Shown: positions 44,780 through 54,016, counted from the first letter of the stretch. The stretch is 64,000 nucleotides of DNA from VRUE01 sp963796705 (GCA_963796705.1 CAWCMK010000002.1:587036-651035); one strand, 5' to 3'. Program-made: numbers and translations. The notes: a model not told the origin generated them from the letters alone.

Positions 44780-45400
44780 GTGATCGTGGCGCTGGCGCTT
44801 GGCCTGGCGCTGGCGATCCAGGCATGGATCGTCAAGCCCTACCAGATCCCCTCCGAATCGATGGAGCCGACCCTCGATGTCGGACAGCGGGTCCTCGTCA
44901 ACCGCTTCATCTATCACTTTGAAGATCCCTCAATCGGCGACATCATCGTCTTTCATCCGCCGGAGGGCACCGACGAAGAAGCCGGCGGCGAATGCGGCGA
45001 ACCGATGGTGCCCGACAGCGGCCGGGCCTGTGACAAGGCGGTGCCGACGGAGTCCAGCGAAAACTTCATCAAGCGCCTGGTCGCCGGGCCCGGCGACACG
45101 GTGCGGATCATTCACGGGATCGCGATCGTCAATGGCAAGGTCAGCGAAACCGCCAATGGCCACATCGAGCCGGGGGGCTGCGGGAAGCCGCTACCGCGCT
45201 CGGAGTGGCATCTCGTTCGACCCGACGAAGACTGCAATTTCCCCAAACCGATCAAGATTCCACCCGGCCACTACTTCATGATGGGTGACAACCGTGCCAA
45301 CAGCAAGGACAGCCGGTTCTGGGGACCGATCCCCCGTTCCTGGATCATCGGCAAGGCCTTCGCAACCTACTGGCCGCCGGACCGGATCGGGCTCCTCTAA
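44780..45400 (+). CDS. lepB: Signal peptidase I
   Basis: Cleaves signal peptides outside the membrane. One N-terminal transmembrane helix ('VALALGLALAIQAWIV'), then the catalytic Ser in 'IPSESMEPTL', the Lys general base in 'FIKRLVAGPGD', and 'GDNRANSKDSRFWG'. 206 aa from GTG 44780. That start removes the expected positive cytosolic segment. The frame is open upstream, and a CTG at 44723, overlapping the rplS stop as CTGA, would add 'KLSIPKPKSRAG' and 7 more residues before the helix. I see no ATG, GTG or TTG there. Confidence 0.9.
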   Translation: MIVALALGLALAIQAWIVKPYQIPSESMEPTLDVGQRVLVNRFIYHFEDPSIGDIIVFHPPEGTDEEAGGECGEPMVPDSGRACDKAVPTESSENFIKRLVAGPGDTVRIIHGIAIVNGKVSETANGHIEPGGCGKPLPRSEWHLVRPDEDCNFPKPIKIPPGHYFMMGDNRANSKDSRFWGPIPRSWIIGKAFATYWPPDRIGLL

Positions 45401-46058
45401 GGCGCACCGGCGGCGGCTCGCGCGCAGCCGTCGGCTATTTGCCTTCGACCGCGGACTCGACACCCGATTTGTCGCCGGCGCCGACGAGGCCGGGCGCGGG
45501 TGCCTGGCCGGACCCCTGGTCGCGGCCGCTGTGCTGATCGACTATCAGGCGCTTTCCAGATCAGATCGGCGAGCACTGGCAGGGCTGCACGACTCCAAGC
45601 AGATGAGCGCGGAGAGGCGCGAGGAGCTCTTCCCGGCCGTCTTGCGGGCCGCGGCCAGGGTCAGCGTCGTGGTGCGAAGCGCCCGCGGAATCGATCGCCG
45701 CGGCCTGCACGTGACGAATCTCGAGGCGCTGGCCTGCGCGCTTGAACGGCTGCGACCCGGACCCGAGGCGATCTGTCTGGTCGACGGCTTCTCGCTGCGC
45801 GAGTGCCGGGTGCCCCATCGCGCAGTGATAGAAGGAGACGGGACCAGCGCCGCGATTGCGGCCGCCTCCGTGCTCGCCAAGGTGACCCGCGACCGCTACA
45901 TGCACCGGGCCGGCCGCGAACACCCCGGCTGGGGATTTGAGGAGCACGTCGGCTACTCGACCCCCGAGCACCGCGAAGCGATCGAGCGGATCGGGATCTC
46001 GCCGCTACACCGGCGCTCCTTCCAGTCCGTCGCCTATGCCCAGCTCGGTCTGATCTGA
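45285..46058 (+). CDS. rnhB: Ribonuclease HII (start uncertain)
   Basis: Removes ribonucleotides from DNA and RNA-DNA hybrids. Catalytic motif 'GADEAGRGCLAGPLV' begins about 61 residues in, then 'LHDSKQMSAERREELF' and 'EGDGTSAAIAAASVLAKVTRDRY'. The homologous part begins around position 45400 ('ARSRRLFAFDR'). There is no ATG, GTG or TTG between the lepB stop and this domain, so the nearest standard starts (GTG 45285 or 45294) lie 100+ nt inside lepB. Either a rare start codon or a long overlap is used. rplS-lepB-rnhB is a conserved order. Confidence 0.87.
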   Translation: MTTVPTARTAGSGDRSPVPGSSARPSQPTGRRTGSGSSKAHRRRLARSRRLFAFDRGLDTRFVAGADEAGRGCLAGPLVAAAVLIDYQALSRSDRRALAGLHDSKQMSAERREELFPAVLRAAARVSVVVRSARGIDRRGLHVTNLEALACALERLRPGPEAICLVDGFSLRECRVPHRAVIEGDGTSAAIAAASVLAKVTRDRYMHRAGREHPGWGFEEHVGYSTPEHREAIERIGISPLHRRSFQSVAYAQLGLI

Positions 46059-46112
46059 GTTCGGTGGCCTCCGGCGCGGCTCCTGACGAGGAGGCTGCCC
46101 GGCCCGGTCACC

Positions 46113-46118
46113 TAGGGT
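46113..46118 (+). promoter_or_regulatory. -10 box of thiD, leaderless spacing
   Basis: TAGGGT, 7 nt before ATG 46126. This spacing favours the ATG over the GTG three bases earlier. Confidence 0.45.
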
Positions 46119-46125
46119 TGGGGTG

Positions 46126-46953
46126 ATGATCCCCACGGTCCTCTCGATTGCCGGCTCGGACTCCGGCGGTGGCGCCGGCATCCAGGCCGACTTGAAGGCG
46201 TTCGCGCGTTGCGGGGTGCACGGGATGACCGCGATCACCGCGATCACCGCCCAGAACACGGTCGAAGTCCAAGCTGTGGAGCAGCTGCTGCCGGAGACGA
46301 TCCTCGCCCAGGTGCGGGCCGTGGCTGAGGACATCGGGATCGACGCCGCCAAGGTCGGGATGCTGGGAACGGCCGAGGCGGTCGAGGCTGTCCTCCGGGC
46401 CGTCGAGCTGCTCGGCGATGCGCCGCTTGTGCTCGACCCGGTGATGGTCGCCGAGAGCGGCGCCGTGCTGCTCGGCGATGAGGCCCGCGTAGCCCTCGTG
46501 GAGCGCCTCCTGCCGCTGGCGGGCGTCGTGACACCGAACATCCCCGAGGCACGGGTCCTGGCGGGCGCCGGGCCCGAGGCCAGCCAGGAGGAGCTCGCAT
46601 CGCGCGTCCACGAGCTCGGCCCGGCCGCGGTGGTCATCACGGGCGGCCACGACGAGCGGGGCGCCGATCTCTTCTTCGACGGTCGCGAGGCGGTCCTGAT
46701 CGACGGCGAGCGCCATCCCGCCGGCGCCGCCCACGGCTCGGGCTGCACGCACTCCGCGGCGCTGGCGGCCTTTCTGGCCCACGGCGAGACGCCCCTTGAG
46801 GCCGCCCGCAGAGCTCGCCTGGTGGCCTCCCAGGCGGTTGCCGACGGCCTCCGGGACCTGGGGGCGGGCGCGGGCCCGGTCGATGTCTTCGGATTGGCCT
46901 CGGGCGGGCCGGCTGTGGATCGCGAGGCAGCCTCAGTAGATTTCGAGCGATGA
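46126..46953 (+). CDS. thiD: Hydroxymethylpyrimidine/phosphomethylpyrimidine kinase
   Basis: Phosphorylates HMP and HMP-P for thiamine synthesis. 275 aa ribokinase-like fold: 'GSDSGGGAGIQADLKAF' near residue 10, 'DPVMVAESG' near 104 and the anion-hole 'HGSGCTHSAALAAF' near 204. Overlaps ilvD as ATGA. Confidence 0.93.
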   Translation: MIPTVLSIAGSDSGGGAGIQADLKAFARCGVHGMTAITAITAQNTVEVQAVEQLLPETILAQVRAVAEDIGIDAAKVGMLGTAEAVEAVLRAVELLGDAPLVLDPVMVAESGAVLLGDEARVALVERLLPLAGVVTPNIPEARVLAGAGPEASQEELASRVHELGPAAVVITGGHDERGADLFFDGREAVLIDGERHPAGAAHGSGCTHSAALAAFLAHGETPLEAARRARLVASQAVADGLRDLGAGAGPVDVFGLASGGPAVDREAASVDFER

Positions 46954-48644
46954 GCACCAACGGTGCCAGCTCGACCCGCCTCCCCCGACCCCGGTCGGCC
47001 ACCGTCTTCGACGGGCCCGACCGGGCTCACGCGCGCGCCTACATGAAGGGTGTCGGCTTCGATGACGAGGCCCTGAGCCGACCGACGATCGGCATCGCGA
47101 ACACCTGGGCGGAGGCGAATTCGTGCAACTTCCACCTGCGCGGCTTGGCCGAGCACGTCAAGCGGGGCGTGCGCGCGGCCGGCGGCACGCCGATGGAGTT
47201 CAACACGGTGGCGATCTCAGACGGGATCACGATGGGCACCCAGGGGATGAAGGCCTCGCTCGTCAGCCGCGAGGTGATCGCAGACTCGATCGAGCTGATG
47301 GCCCGTGGCTACCAGTTCGACGCGATCGTCGCGCTCTGTGCCTGCGACAAGACGATTCCCGGGTGCGCGATGGCGCTGGCCCGCCTCGACATCCCCTCCG
47401 TGGTCCTCTACGGCGGCTCGATCGCCCCGGGCCATTGGCATGGGCGCGACGTCACGATCCTCGACGTCTTTGAGGCGATTGGCGCCCACAACGCCGGCGA
47501 GGTGAGCGACGAGGAACTGAACGAGCTCGAGGGAGTCGCCAGCCCCGGCGCGGGGGCTTGCGGTGGGCAGTTCACGGCGAACACGATGGCCTGCGCCTTT
47601 GAGGCGCTCGGGATCAGCGCCGGCGGCTCGGCGATGGTCCCCGCCGAAGATCGGAGCAAGACCAGCGTCGCCGAGCGAATCGGTGAGCTGGTGATCAGGG
47701 TCCTGACCGAGGACATCCGCCCCTCGAAGGTGATCACCAGGGACTCTCTGGAGAACGCGATCGCCTGCGTCTGCGCATCGGGCGGTTCGACCAACGCGGT
47801 ATTGCACCTGATCGCGCTGGCTCATGAGCTCGACATCGAGCTGGCGCTCGATGACTTCGAGCGCATCTCTCGCGGCACCCCTCTCTACGCCGACCTCAAG
47901 CCGGGCGGTCGCTTCGTCGCCACCGACCTCTATGCCGCGGGTGGTGTGCCATTGATCCTCAAGCGCCTCGCCGACGCGGGGATCCTCCACGAGGAGGCGC
48001 TGACAGTCACCGGTCGCACGATCGGTGAGGAGGCGGCGGCGGCGAGCGAGAGGGAGGGCCAGGAGGTAGTCCGGCCCCTCGATGACCCGCTGAAGTCCGA
48101 AGGCGGGCTGGCGATCCTCAGCGGCAACCTGGCCCCCGAAGGGGCCGTCGTCAAGGTCGCCGGGACCGAGCGCCGCCGACAGACCGGACCGGCTCGCGTC
48201 TTTGAGTCCGAAGAGGAATGCTTCCGCGCCGTCAAGGACCAGCGGATCGAGCCTGGCGACATAGTTGTGATCCGCAACGAGGGTCCGGTCGGCGGTCCCG
48301 GGATGCGCGAGATGCTGCAGGTGACCGCGGCGATCGTCGGCGAGGGGCTCGGGGAGAGCGTCGCGATGGTCACCGATGGTCGCTTCTCCGGGGCAACCCG
48401 GGGTCTGATGGTCGGGCACCTGGCGCCCGAGGCCGCCCGCGGTGGTCCGATCGCGGCGATTCAGGAGGGCGACGAGATCACCGTCGACATCGATCAGCGC
48501 AGTATCTCGGTCGCCCTCAGCGACGAGCAGATCGGCGAGCGCGTCGGCGCCTACGTCTCACCACCCTCGCCGTTCGGCAACGGGGTGATGGCGAAGTACG
48601 CCGCGACGGTCGGCTCCGCCTCGTGTGGGGCAATCACCGCCTGA
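46950..48644 (+). CDS. ilvD: Dihydroxy-acid dehydratase
   Basis: Third step of branched-chain amino acid synthesis, iron-sulfur enzyme. 564 aa with cluster cysteines in 'CACDKTIPG' near residue 130 and 'GACGGQFTANTM' near 201, plus the third near residue 62 ('SCNFHLRGLA'). 'TDGRFSGATRGLMVGH' near 475 is the substrate motif. Coupled to thiD by a 4-nt overlap. Confidence 0.95.
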   Translation: MSTNGASSTRLPRPRSATVFDGPDRAHARAYMKGVGFDDEALSRPTIGIANTWAEANSCNFHLRGLAEHVKRGVRAAGGTPMEFNTVAISDGITMGTQGMKASLVSREVIADSIELMARGYQFDAIVALCACDKTIPGCAMALARLDIPSVVLYGGSIAPGHWHGRDVTILDVFEAIGAHNAGEVSDEELNELEGVASPGAGACGGQFTANTMACAFEALGISAGGSAMVPAEDRSKTSVAERIGELVIRVLTEDIRPSKVITRDSLENAIACVCASGGSTNAVLHLIALAHELDIELALDDFERISRGTPLYADLKPGGRFVATDLYAAGGVPLILKRLADAGILHEEALTVTGRTIGEEAAAASEREGQEVVRPLDDPLKSEGGLAILSGNLAPEGAVVKVAGTERRRQTGPARVFESEEECFRAVKDQRIEPGDIVVIRNEGPVGGPGMREMLQVTAAIVGEGLGESVAMVTDGRFSGATRGLMVGHLAPEAARGGPIAAIQEGDEITVDIDQRSISVALSDEQIGERVGAYVSPPSPFGNGVMAKYAATVGSASCGAITA

Positions 48645-48778
48645 GGGAGAACGTCGACCAAGGCGGCTCACTGGCCGATGAGTCTGGCCACACCGTCAGC
48701 GCAGTGAATCTGGTCCCCGATCAACGCCGCGCCAGCTGCGAGCCAGGACCCCAGACGGGATGAGTTGGCCGGCGCGGC

Positions 48779-48784
48779 TATCCT
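48779..48784 (+). promoter_or_regulatory. -10 box of ybjQ, leaderless spacing
   Basis: TATCCT, 7 nt before ATG 48792. It decides this start against an earlier in-frame ATG at 48765. Confidence 0.5.
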
Positions 48785-48791
48785 GACCGCG

Positions 48792-49118
48792 ATGCTGATC
48801 GTCACCACCAATGAACTGCCTGGCTATGAAGTCGTCGAGGTTCTCGGTGAGGTTTTCGGGCTCACGGTACGCTCGCGCAACATCGGCTCGCAGATCGGGG
48901 CTTCGCTCAAGTCGTTGGCCGGCGGTGAGTTGAAGGGGATGACGAAGATGCTCGCCGAAGGGCGTGAGCACGCCACCGAGCGCCTGGTCGAGGAGGCCGA
49001 GGCAAAGGGGGCCGACGCGATTCTCGCCTTCCGCTTCGACACCTCGGAGCTGGGGGCCACCTGGACCGAGATCTGCGCCTACGGAACCGCGGTGAGGACC
49101 CGCAGGATCCCCGCCTGA
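48792..49118 (+). CDS. YbjQ/UPF0145-type heavy-metal-binding domain protein
   Basis: 108 aa small cytosolic protein of the YbjQ family ('TNELPGYEVVEVLGEVFG' at the N-terminus, 'AEGREHATERLVEEAEAKGADAI' region, ending with a beta hairpin). Members form pentamers; function is poorly defined and the metal role is unproven. Monocistronic, convergent with the cyclo-ligase gene. Confidence 0.85.
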   Translation: MLIVTTNELPGYEVVEVLGEVFGLTVRSRNIGSQIGASLKSLAGGELKGMTKMLAEGREHATERLVEEAEAKGADAILAFRFDTSELGATWTEICAYGTAVRTRRIPA

Positions 49119-49194
49119 GACCGCCCTGCCTCTTTGGGGCGCACCTGGTGAAGCGAGCTGGTCTGGGCGGCCTCCCCGCTCGGGAGAGCCGGGA

Positions 49195-49908
49195 TTAGGC
49201 GTACCCCATCCGTTCGAGGATCGGAATCTCGCGAATCTGCGGGGGCTGCAGATGATCCCAGAGGATGCCCCGCGGGCGTTCGTACTGGCGCTCGACGTCG
49301 ATCACCGCCCGGGGGGTGGCGATCAGGTCGATCGGCAGGTCATGCGCGGTCATCATCAGGTGTCGGCGGAGGATCTGGGTTGGGTGGACGGTGGTCGCGA
49401 CCGTCGTGTGGTGATCGATCTTGCCGGCGTCGATCAGAATTCCATACTCAAGGTCTGAGTAGCCGCCGCCCTTTCCGACCCGGGCCCCGCTGAGGTTGAC
49501 GGCGACCGAGCCGCAGAGCACGAAATCGATCTCGGGCAGCTCGTCGAGGGCGACGACCCGGCCGTGGCGCAACGCCCCCTTGATGGTCGCGGCCTCCTTC
49601 ATCGCGGACTTCGAGAGCTTCTTGGGGTCAAGGACGCGGAAGGGGTGTGGATCCCGCAGTCGCGGCACGGCCATGATCACGGTCTTTCCCTCCTCGAGGG
49701 CCGCGCGACGGGCGTGGGTCTGGGGGGAGTCGGGGTTGGCCTTGATCGTCCACGCCCGCTTCCAGAGCCGGTGACCGGTGAGCTTCTCGGCCGCCAGCCG
49801 CGCCCCGGCGAAGTTCGGGATGCGCCCCTCGGCACCTGGAAAGCGCGAGACCTTCTCGCGGTCCATCGCCGCCCAGACCTCCGCTCGGACCTCGTCCTTC
49901 GACCGCAC
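49195..49908 (-). CDS. 5-formyltetrahydrofolate cyclo-ligase family protein
   Basis: 237 aa. Converts 5-formyl-THF to 5,10-methenyl-THF in the family. The C-terminal phosphate-binding loop 'GKGGGYSDLEYGIL' near residue 146 matches the family's GxGxGYxD motif, and an N-terminal 'IPNFAGARLAAEKL' precedes the ATP region. The GTG start at 49908 is preceded by TATGTT at 6 nt. Longer than the compact bacterial enzyme (about 190 aa), so it belongs to the longer MTHFS-like branch. Confidence 0.82.
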   Translation of the reverse strand: MRSKDEVRAEVWAAMDREKVSRFPGAEGRIPNFAGARLAAEKLTGHRLWKRAWTIKANPDSPQTHARRAALEEGKTVIMAVPRLRDPHPFRVLDPKKLSKSAMKEAATIKGALRHGRVVALDELPEIDFVLCGSVAVNLSGARVGKGGGYSDLEYGILIDAGKIDHHTTVATTVHPTQILRRHLMMTAHDLPIDLIATPRAVIDVERQYERPRGILWDHLQPPQIREIPILERMGYA

Positions 49909-49914
49909 GGCCGA

Positions 49915-49920
49915 AACATA
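49915..49920 (-). promoter_or_regulatory. -10 box of the cyclo-ligase gene, leaderless spacing
   Basis: TATGTT on the minus strand, 6 nt before the GTG at 49908. Confidence 0.45.
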
Positions 49921-50151
49921 CCCACCCCGGATGCGGCCCCGCGGACCCGCACGCAGCGGGGCTCAGCTCGGCACCGCGGCAGCACCGGGCTCGAATCCGG
50001 GCTCAGCCGCCTCCTCGGGGCATGCGGGATCTCGATTGCGGACCCGATTGAACCGCAGCGCCTGCTCACGCTCCCGGGATCCCGATCCGATCGGCGAGAA
50101 GGGCCTTCCCGGGTCCGCGGCGAAGCAGGGGGGGTGAACTGGGAGGAATCC

Positions 50152-51021
50152 ATGCAGGCCTACGACCGCGACCTCATCGCTCGCGCGGTTGCCGATCGCA
50201 CTCGCCGCGCCTACGGCGTCGACCTGACCCAGTTCGCCGATTGGTGCAAGCGTTCGGGGCTTGAGCCGATCGCGGTCCGCCACCGCGACGTTCGTCGCTA
50301 CGCCTCGGCCCTCTCGGCCGGGGGTGCGGCGGCGACGACCGTTGCCCGCAAGCTTGCCGCCATCCGTGGTCTCTATGACCTCCTCCTGCGTAGCGAGCGG
50401 GCCGCCCAAAATCCGGCCGATCTGGTCTCCAGCCCCAAGCGCAAGCAGAAGCTGCCCAGCGTGCTGAGCGTCGAGCAGCTGCGGGAGCTGCTCGAGAGGA
50501 TCCCGGCGCGGACGCCTCTGGAGCTGCGCGACCGGGCGATGCTCGAGTTGGCTTACTCCTGTGGCCTGCGATGCGAGGAGGTCGTCGAACTCAACCTCGA
50601 GTCGGTCGATTTCGAGAGCGAGCGGCTGCGGGTCCTCGGCAAGGGCTCCAGGGAACGCCTGCTGCCGATCGGCGAGCCCGCTCAGCGGGCGCTACGAGGC
50701 TATGCGGCGAAGGGCCGTGAGGCCCTCCTCAGCGAGCGCGCCGAGCGGGCGCTATTTCTCTCGAAGAGTGGCCGGCGCCTCTCCAATTCCGACATCACCC
50801 GCCGGCTGGGCCTCTGGATCCGCGAGGCGGGGCTTCAGGCCGGGGTCTCGCCCCACGCGCTGCGCCACAGCTTCGCCACGCACCTCCTGGAAGGAGGGGC
50901 TGATCTGCGCACGATCCAGGAGCTCCTCGGCCACTCCTCGATCTCAACGACCCAGATCTACACGCGCGTCGATGCCTCGCGCCTGCGGGAGGCATATGCC
51001 GCCACTCATCCTCGTGCCTGA
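50152..51021 (+). CDS. xerD: Tyrosine recombinase XerC/XerD-like
   Basis: 289 aa, the length of chromosomal Xer recombinases that resolve chromosome dimers at dif. N-terminal SAM-like DNA-binding domain (about 5-85) and catalytic domain with 'YSCGLRCEEVVELN' (first Arg), 'GKGSRERLLPI' (Lys), 'HALRHSFATHLL' (His-x2-Arg), 'LGHSSISTTQIYTRVD' (His and nucleophile Tyr). ATG 50152 was chosen for the GGGAGGA site 4 nt upstream; GTG 50134 is possible. It is followed by a sigma factor, a typical actinobacterial neighbourhood, so I read it as housekeeping rather than phage-derived. Confidence 0.88.
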   Translation: MQAYDRDLIARAVADRTRRAYGVDLTQFADWCKRSGLEPIAVRHRDVRRYASALSAGGAAATTVARKLAAIRGLYDLLLRSERAAQNPADLVSSPKRKQKLPSVLSVEQLRELLERIPARTPLELRDRAMLELAYSCGLRCEEVVELNLESVDFESERLRVLGKGSRERLLPIGEPAQRALRGYAAKGREALLSERAERALFLSKSGRRLSNSDITRRLGLWIREAGLQAGVSPHALRHSFATHLLEGGADLRTIQELLGHSSISTTQIYTRVDASRLREAYAATHPRA

Positions 51022-51063
51022 GGCCAGGAACCTGGGCGCGACCGTAGAATTGCGGGAAAGGGC

Positions 51064-51837
51064 ATGGAAACGGGCGTAAAAGAGATCGAGCTGCGCGACC
51101 TCTGGAAGCGCTATAAGCAGGAGGGCGACGCGAACGCGCGCGAGCGGCTGGTCGTCGCCTACTCGCCGATGGTCAAATTCGTCGCCGGCAGGCTCGGCGC
51201 GGGGCTGCCCTCCCACGTGGACGATGCGGACCTCATCTCCTACGGGCTGATGGGCCTGATCGGCGCGATCGAACGCTTCGAACCGGAGCGCGGGATCAAG
51301 TTCGAGACCTTCGCGATGACCCGCATACGCGGCGCGATCATCGACGAGCTGCGCTCGCTGGACTGGGTCCCGCGCTCGGTGCGCTCGCGCGCCCGCGAGA
51401 TCGAGGCCGCCCAATCGAAGCTCGAGCACGAGCTACAGCGGGCGCCGACCGAGGCCGAGCTGGCCGCGAAGCTCGGGATCGACGAAGATGAGCTGCAGTC
51501 CTCGCTGCTTGAGATCGCCAACTCATCGGTCTATGCGCTGGACGAGCTGTGGACCGTTTCTGACTCCTCCGGAGACCAGGTCTCGCTGCTGGACACGATC
51601 AAGGACCCACGTGCAGAGGATCCCCAGGATTCACTGGACAGCGGCGAGGTGAAGGAGCGGCTGACCGAGGCGATCGCCTCGCTGCCCGAGCGCGAGCAGC
51701 TGGTTGTCGCCCTCTATTACTACGAGAATCTCACCCTGAGGGAGATCGGCGAGGTCCTCGGGGTGACGGAGTCGCGCGTCTCCCAGCTCCACACCAAGGC
51801 CGTGATGCGGCTCAAGTCGCATATGCAGGCCGCCTGA
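51064..51837 (+). CDS. Sigma factor of the FliA/WhiG (group 3) family
   Basis: 257 aa. Sigma region 2 'ADLISYGLMGLIGAIERFEPERG' near residue 58, region 3 'RAPTEAELAAKLGI' and region 4 'LTLREIGEVLGVTESRVSQLHTKA' as helix-turn-helix. The order and 'DWVPRSVRSRARE' linker fit sigma-28/WhiG. No flagellar genes are in the window, so a developmental or stress role is as likely as motility. TAGAAT (51045-51050) lies 13 nt before the ATG. Confidence 0.9.
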   Translation: METGVKEIELRDLWKRYKQEGDANARERLVVAYSPMVKFVAGRLGAGLPSHVDDADLISYGLMGLIGAIERFEPERGIKFETFAMTRIRGAIIDELRSLDWVPRSVRSRAREIEAAQSKLEHELQRAPTEAELAAKLGIDEDELQSSLLEIANSSVYALDELWTVSDSSGDQVSLLDTIKDPRAEDPQDSLDSGEVKERLTEAIASLPEREQLVVALYYYENLTLREIGEVLGVTESRVSQLHTKAVMRLKSHMQAA

Positions 51838-51849
51838 GGCAACCGCGGT

Positions 51850-51879
51850 TTGATTCGAACGGGGTTTCAGGTGTAGCGT
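51850..51879 (+). promoter_or_regulatory. Promoter of the EF-G2 gene, leaderless
   Basis: -35-like TTGATT (51850-51855), 18-nt spacer, -10 TAGCGT (51874-51879), then 7 nt to the GTG at 51887. Confidence 0.55.
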
Positions 51880-51886
51880 TGTCGGC

Positions 51887-53974
51887 GTGCCTCACAAGGC
51901 CGCAGACCGGATACGCAACGTAGCCCTGATCGGGCACCGGGGGAGCGGCAAGACGAGCCTGCACGAGGCGATGCTCTACGAGGCGGGCGCCGTCAACAGA
52001 CTCGGCACCGTGGCCGGCGGAACGACCGTCTCTGACCACTCCGCCGATGAGCGGGAGCGGCAGATGTCGATCGACGTCTCGCTGGCGTGTTTTGAGTACG
52101 AGGATCGGGAGATCAACCTGCTCGACACCCCCGGGGAGCCCAGCTTCGTCGCCGATGCGATCGCGGCGCTGCGCATCGCCGACTCGGCGGTGGTCGTCGT
52201 CAACGCCGTGGCCGGTGTCGAGGTCAGCACCGAGCGGCTCTGGCGGCGCGCCGATGCAGAGGGTTTGGCCCGCCTTGTGTTCGTCAACATGCTCGATCGT
52301 GAGCGGGCGGACTTCTTCGCCGTGCTCGAGTCGCTAAAGGCCGCCTTCGGCTCCCACGTCGTCGCCACCGAGATCCCGCTCGGGGCCGAGCACGAGCTGC
52401 GCGGGGTGGTCGATTTGATCGACATGCGTGCTTTCGCGTATCAGGGCGAGGGCCGCGGATCGGCGATCGAGGTTGAGATCCCGGAGGAGCTGCGGCCGCT
52501 CGCAGAGGAGTATCGCGAGAAGCTGATGGACGAGGTGGCCGAGAACTCCGATGAGCTGATGGAGCGCTATCTCGAGGGCGAGGAGATCGACCACGAGGAG
52601 ATCGTCGCGGTGCTCAAGCGGGGCGTGACGGGTGGCCTGATCTTTCCCGTGACCTGCGGCGCCGCGACCAGCAACCTGGGCACGGACCGCCTGCTCGGCG
52701 CCCTCGTCGAGGACCTGCCCTCGCCGGCGATGCGCGGCCCCCTGGCGGCCCTCGGCGGGGCCGGGGAGGGGATTGAGGTCGAGCCCGATGATGATGCGCC
52801 GCTGCTCGCCTATGTCTTCAAGACCCTTGCGGACCCCTACGCGGGGCGGATCAATCTCTTCCGTGTCTTCCGCGGCACGATCTCCTCCGATTCGCAGGTG
52901 GTCAACGCGAGTCGCCACCAGAAGGAGCGGATCGGGCAGCTGGCGCAGCCGCTGGGCAAGGAGCTCGGGCCGGTCGCCGAGCTGGGGGCCGGCGATATCG
53001 GCGCGATCGCAAAGCTCAAGGAGACGCGCGCCGGTGACGTGCTCTGTGCGCGCCAGGAGGAGGTCGGCTTCGCGGCGCTCGATCTGCCGGCGCCGGTGAT
53101 GGCCTTCGCCTATGAGACGAGGTCCAAGGGTGATGAGGACAAGGCGGCGGCTGCGGTGCGACGCCTGACCGAGGAGGACCCGACCCTCGATGTGCACCGC
53201 GACCCCCAGACCGGCGAGCAGATCATCGCCGGCCTCACCCAGATCCACGTCGAGGTCACCGTGGCGCGAATGAAGGATCGCTTCGGCGTGGCGATCGATT
53301 TGCACCCCCCGCGGGTTCCATATCGCGAGACGATTCGCAGACCGGCAAAGGCACACGCCCGCTATAAGAAGCAGTCCGGAGGGCGTGGCCAGTTCGCCGA
53401 TTGCCAGATCGAGATCGAACCGGTCGAGGAGGGAACGGGACTTGATTTCGTCGACCGGATCAAGGGCGCGGCGATTCCCGGCGGCTTCATTCCAGCGGTC
53501 GAGAAGGGCATCGTTGAGGCGATGGAGCACGGCACCGTCGCCGGATATCCGGTCAAGGACGTGCGGGTTCAGCTCCTTGACGGCAAACACCACGACGTTG
53601 ATTCCTCCGAGATGGCCTTCAAGCTGGCCGGCTCAATGGCCTTCAAACAGGCGATGGAGGAGGCGGACCCCGTCCTTCTTGAGCCGATCGTGAAGCTCAC
53701 GGTGAGCTGCCCTGAGAATGTGGTCGGCGATGTGATCGGTGATCTCAACTCGCGCCGGGGGCGTCCACTGGGGATGGAACCCAAGGGGACTATGACGGAG
53801 GTCAAGGCCGAGGTGCCGATGGCTGAAGTGCTCGACTATGCCCCTGATCTGCGGGCGATCAGCGGTGGCCGTGCCGATTTTGGGATGGAATTCGAGCGCT
53901 ACGAGGAGGTTCCCGCTCAACTCGCCTCGCGTGTGCTGGCCGAGGCGCACCCCGCCGAACAGGTGACCGCGTAG
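51887..53974 (+). CDS. Elongation factor G-like protein (EF-G2/FusA2 type)
   Basis: 695 aa translational GTPase. P-loop 'GHRGSGKTSL' at about residue 17, instead of the GHVDAGKT of true EF-G; 'DTPGEPSFVADAI' (G3) near 83. The G4 element reads 'NMLDRERADF', not NKxD. Domains II-V follow ('GRINLFRVFRG', 'GGRGQFADCQI', 'RRGRPLGMEPKGTMT'). This set defines the second EF-G of actinobacteria and Thermus, whose cellular job is unsettled. GTG start 7 nt after TAGCGT. Confidence 0.9.
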   Translation: MPHKAADRIRNVALIGHRGSGKTSLHEAMLYEAGAVNRLGTVAGGTTVSDHSADERERQMSIDVSLACFEYEDREINLLDTPGEPSFVADAIAALRIADSAVVVVNAVAGVEVSTERLWRRADAEGLARLVFVNMLDRERADFFAVLESLKAAFGSHVVATEIPLGAEHELRGVVDLIDMRAFAYQGEGRGSAIEVEIPEELRPLAEEYREKLMDEVAENSDELMERYLEGEEIDHEEIVAVLKRGVTGGLIFPVTCGAATSNLGTDRLLGALVEDLPSPAMRGPLAALGGAGEGIEVEPDDDAPLLAYVFKTLADPYAGRINLFRVFRGTISSDSQVVNASRHQKERIGQLAQPLGKELGPVAELGAGDIGAIAKLKETRAGDVLCARQEEVGFAALDLPAPVMAFAYETRSKGDEDKAAAAVRRLTEEDPTLDVHRDPQTGEQIIAGLTQIHVEVTVARMKDRFGVAIDLHPPRVPYRETIRRPAKAHARYKKQSGGRGQFADCQIEIEPVEEGTGLDFVDRIKGAAIPGGFIPAVEKGIVEAMEHGTVAGYPVKDVRVQLLDGKHHDVDSSEMAFKLAGSMAFKQAMEEADPVLLEPIVKLTVSCPENVVGDVIGDLNSRRGRPLGMEPKGTMTEVKAEVPMAEVLDYAPDLRAISGGRADFGMEFERYEEVPAQLASRVLAEAHPAEQVTA

Positions 53975-54016
53975 GGCGCCGCAAACGTCCTTGCGTGAGG
54001 CCGCCCGGCCCATTGC

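Noticed and set aside
50152..51021. Phage-type integrase
   Set aside because: Length, motifs and position before a sigma factor match the housekeeping XerC/D group, and no phage genes adjoin it.
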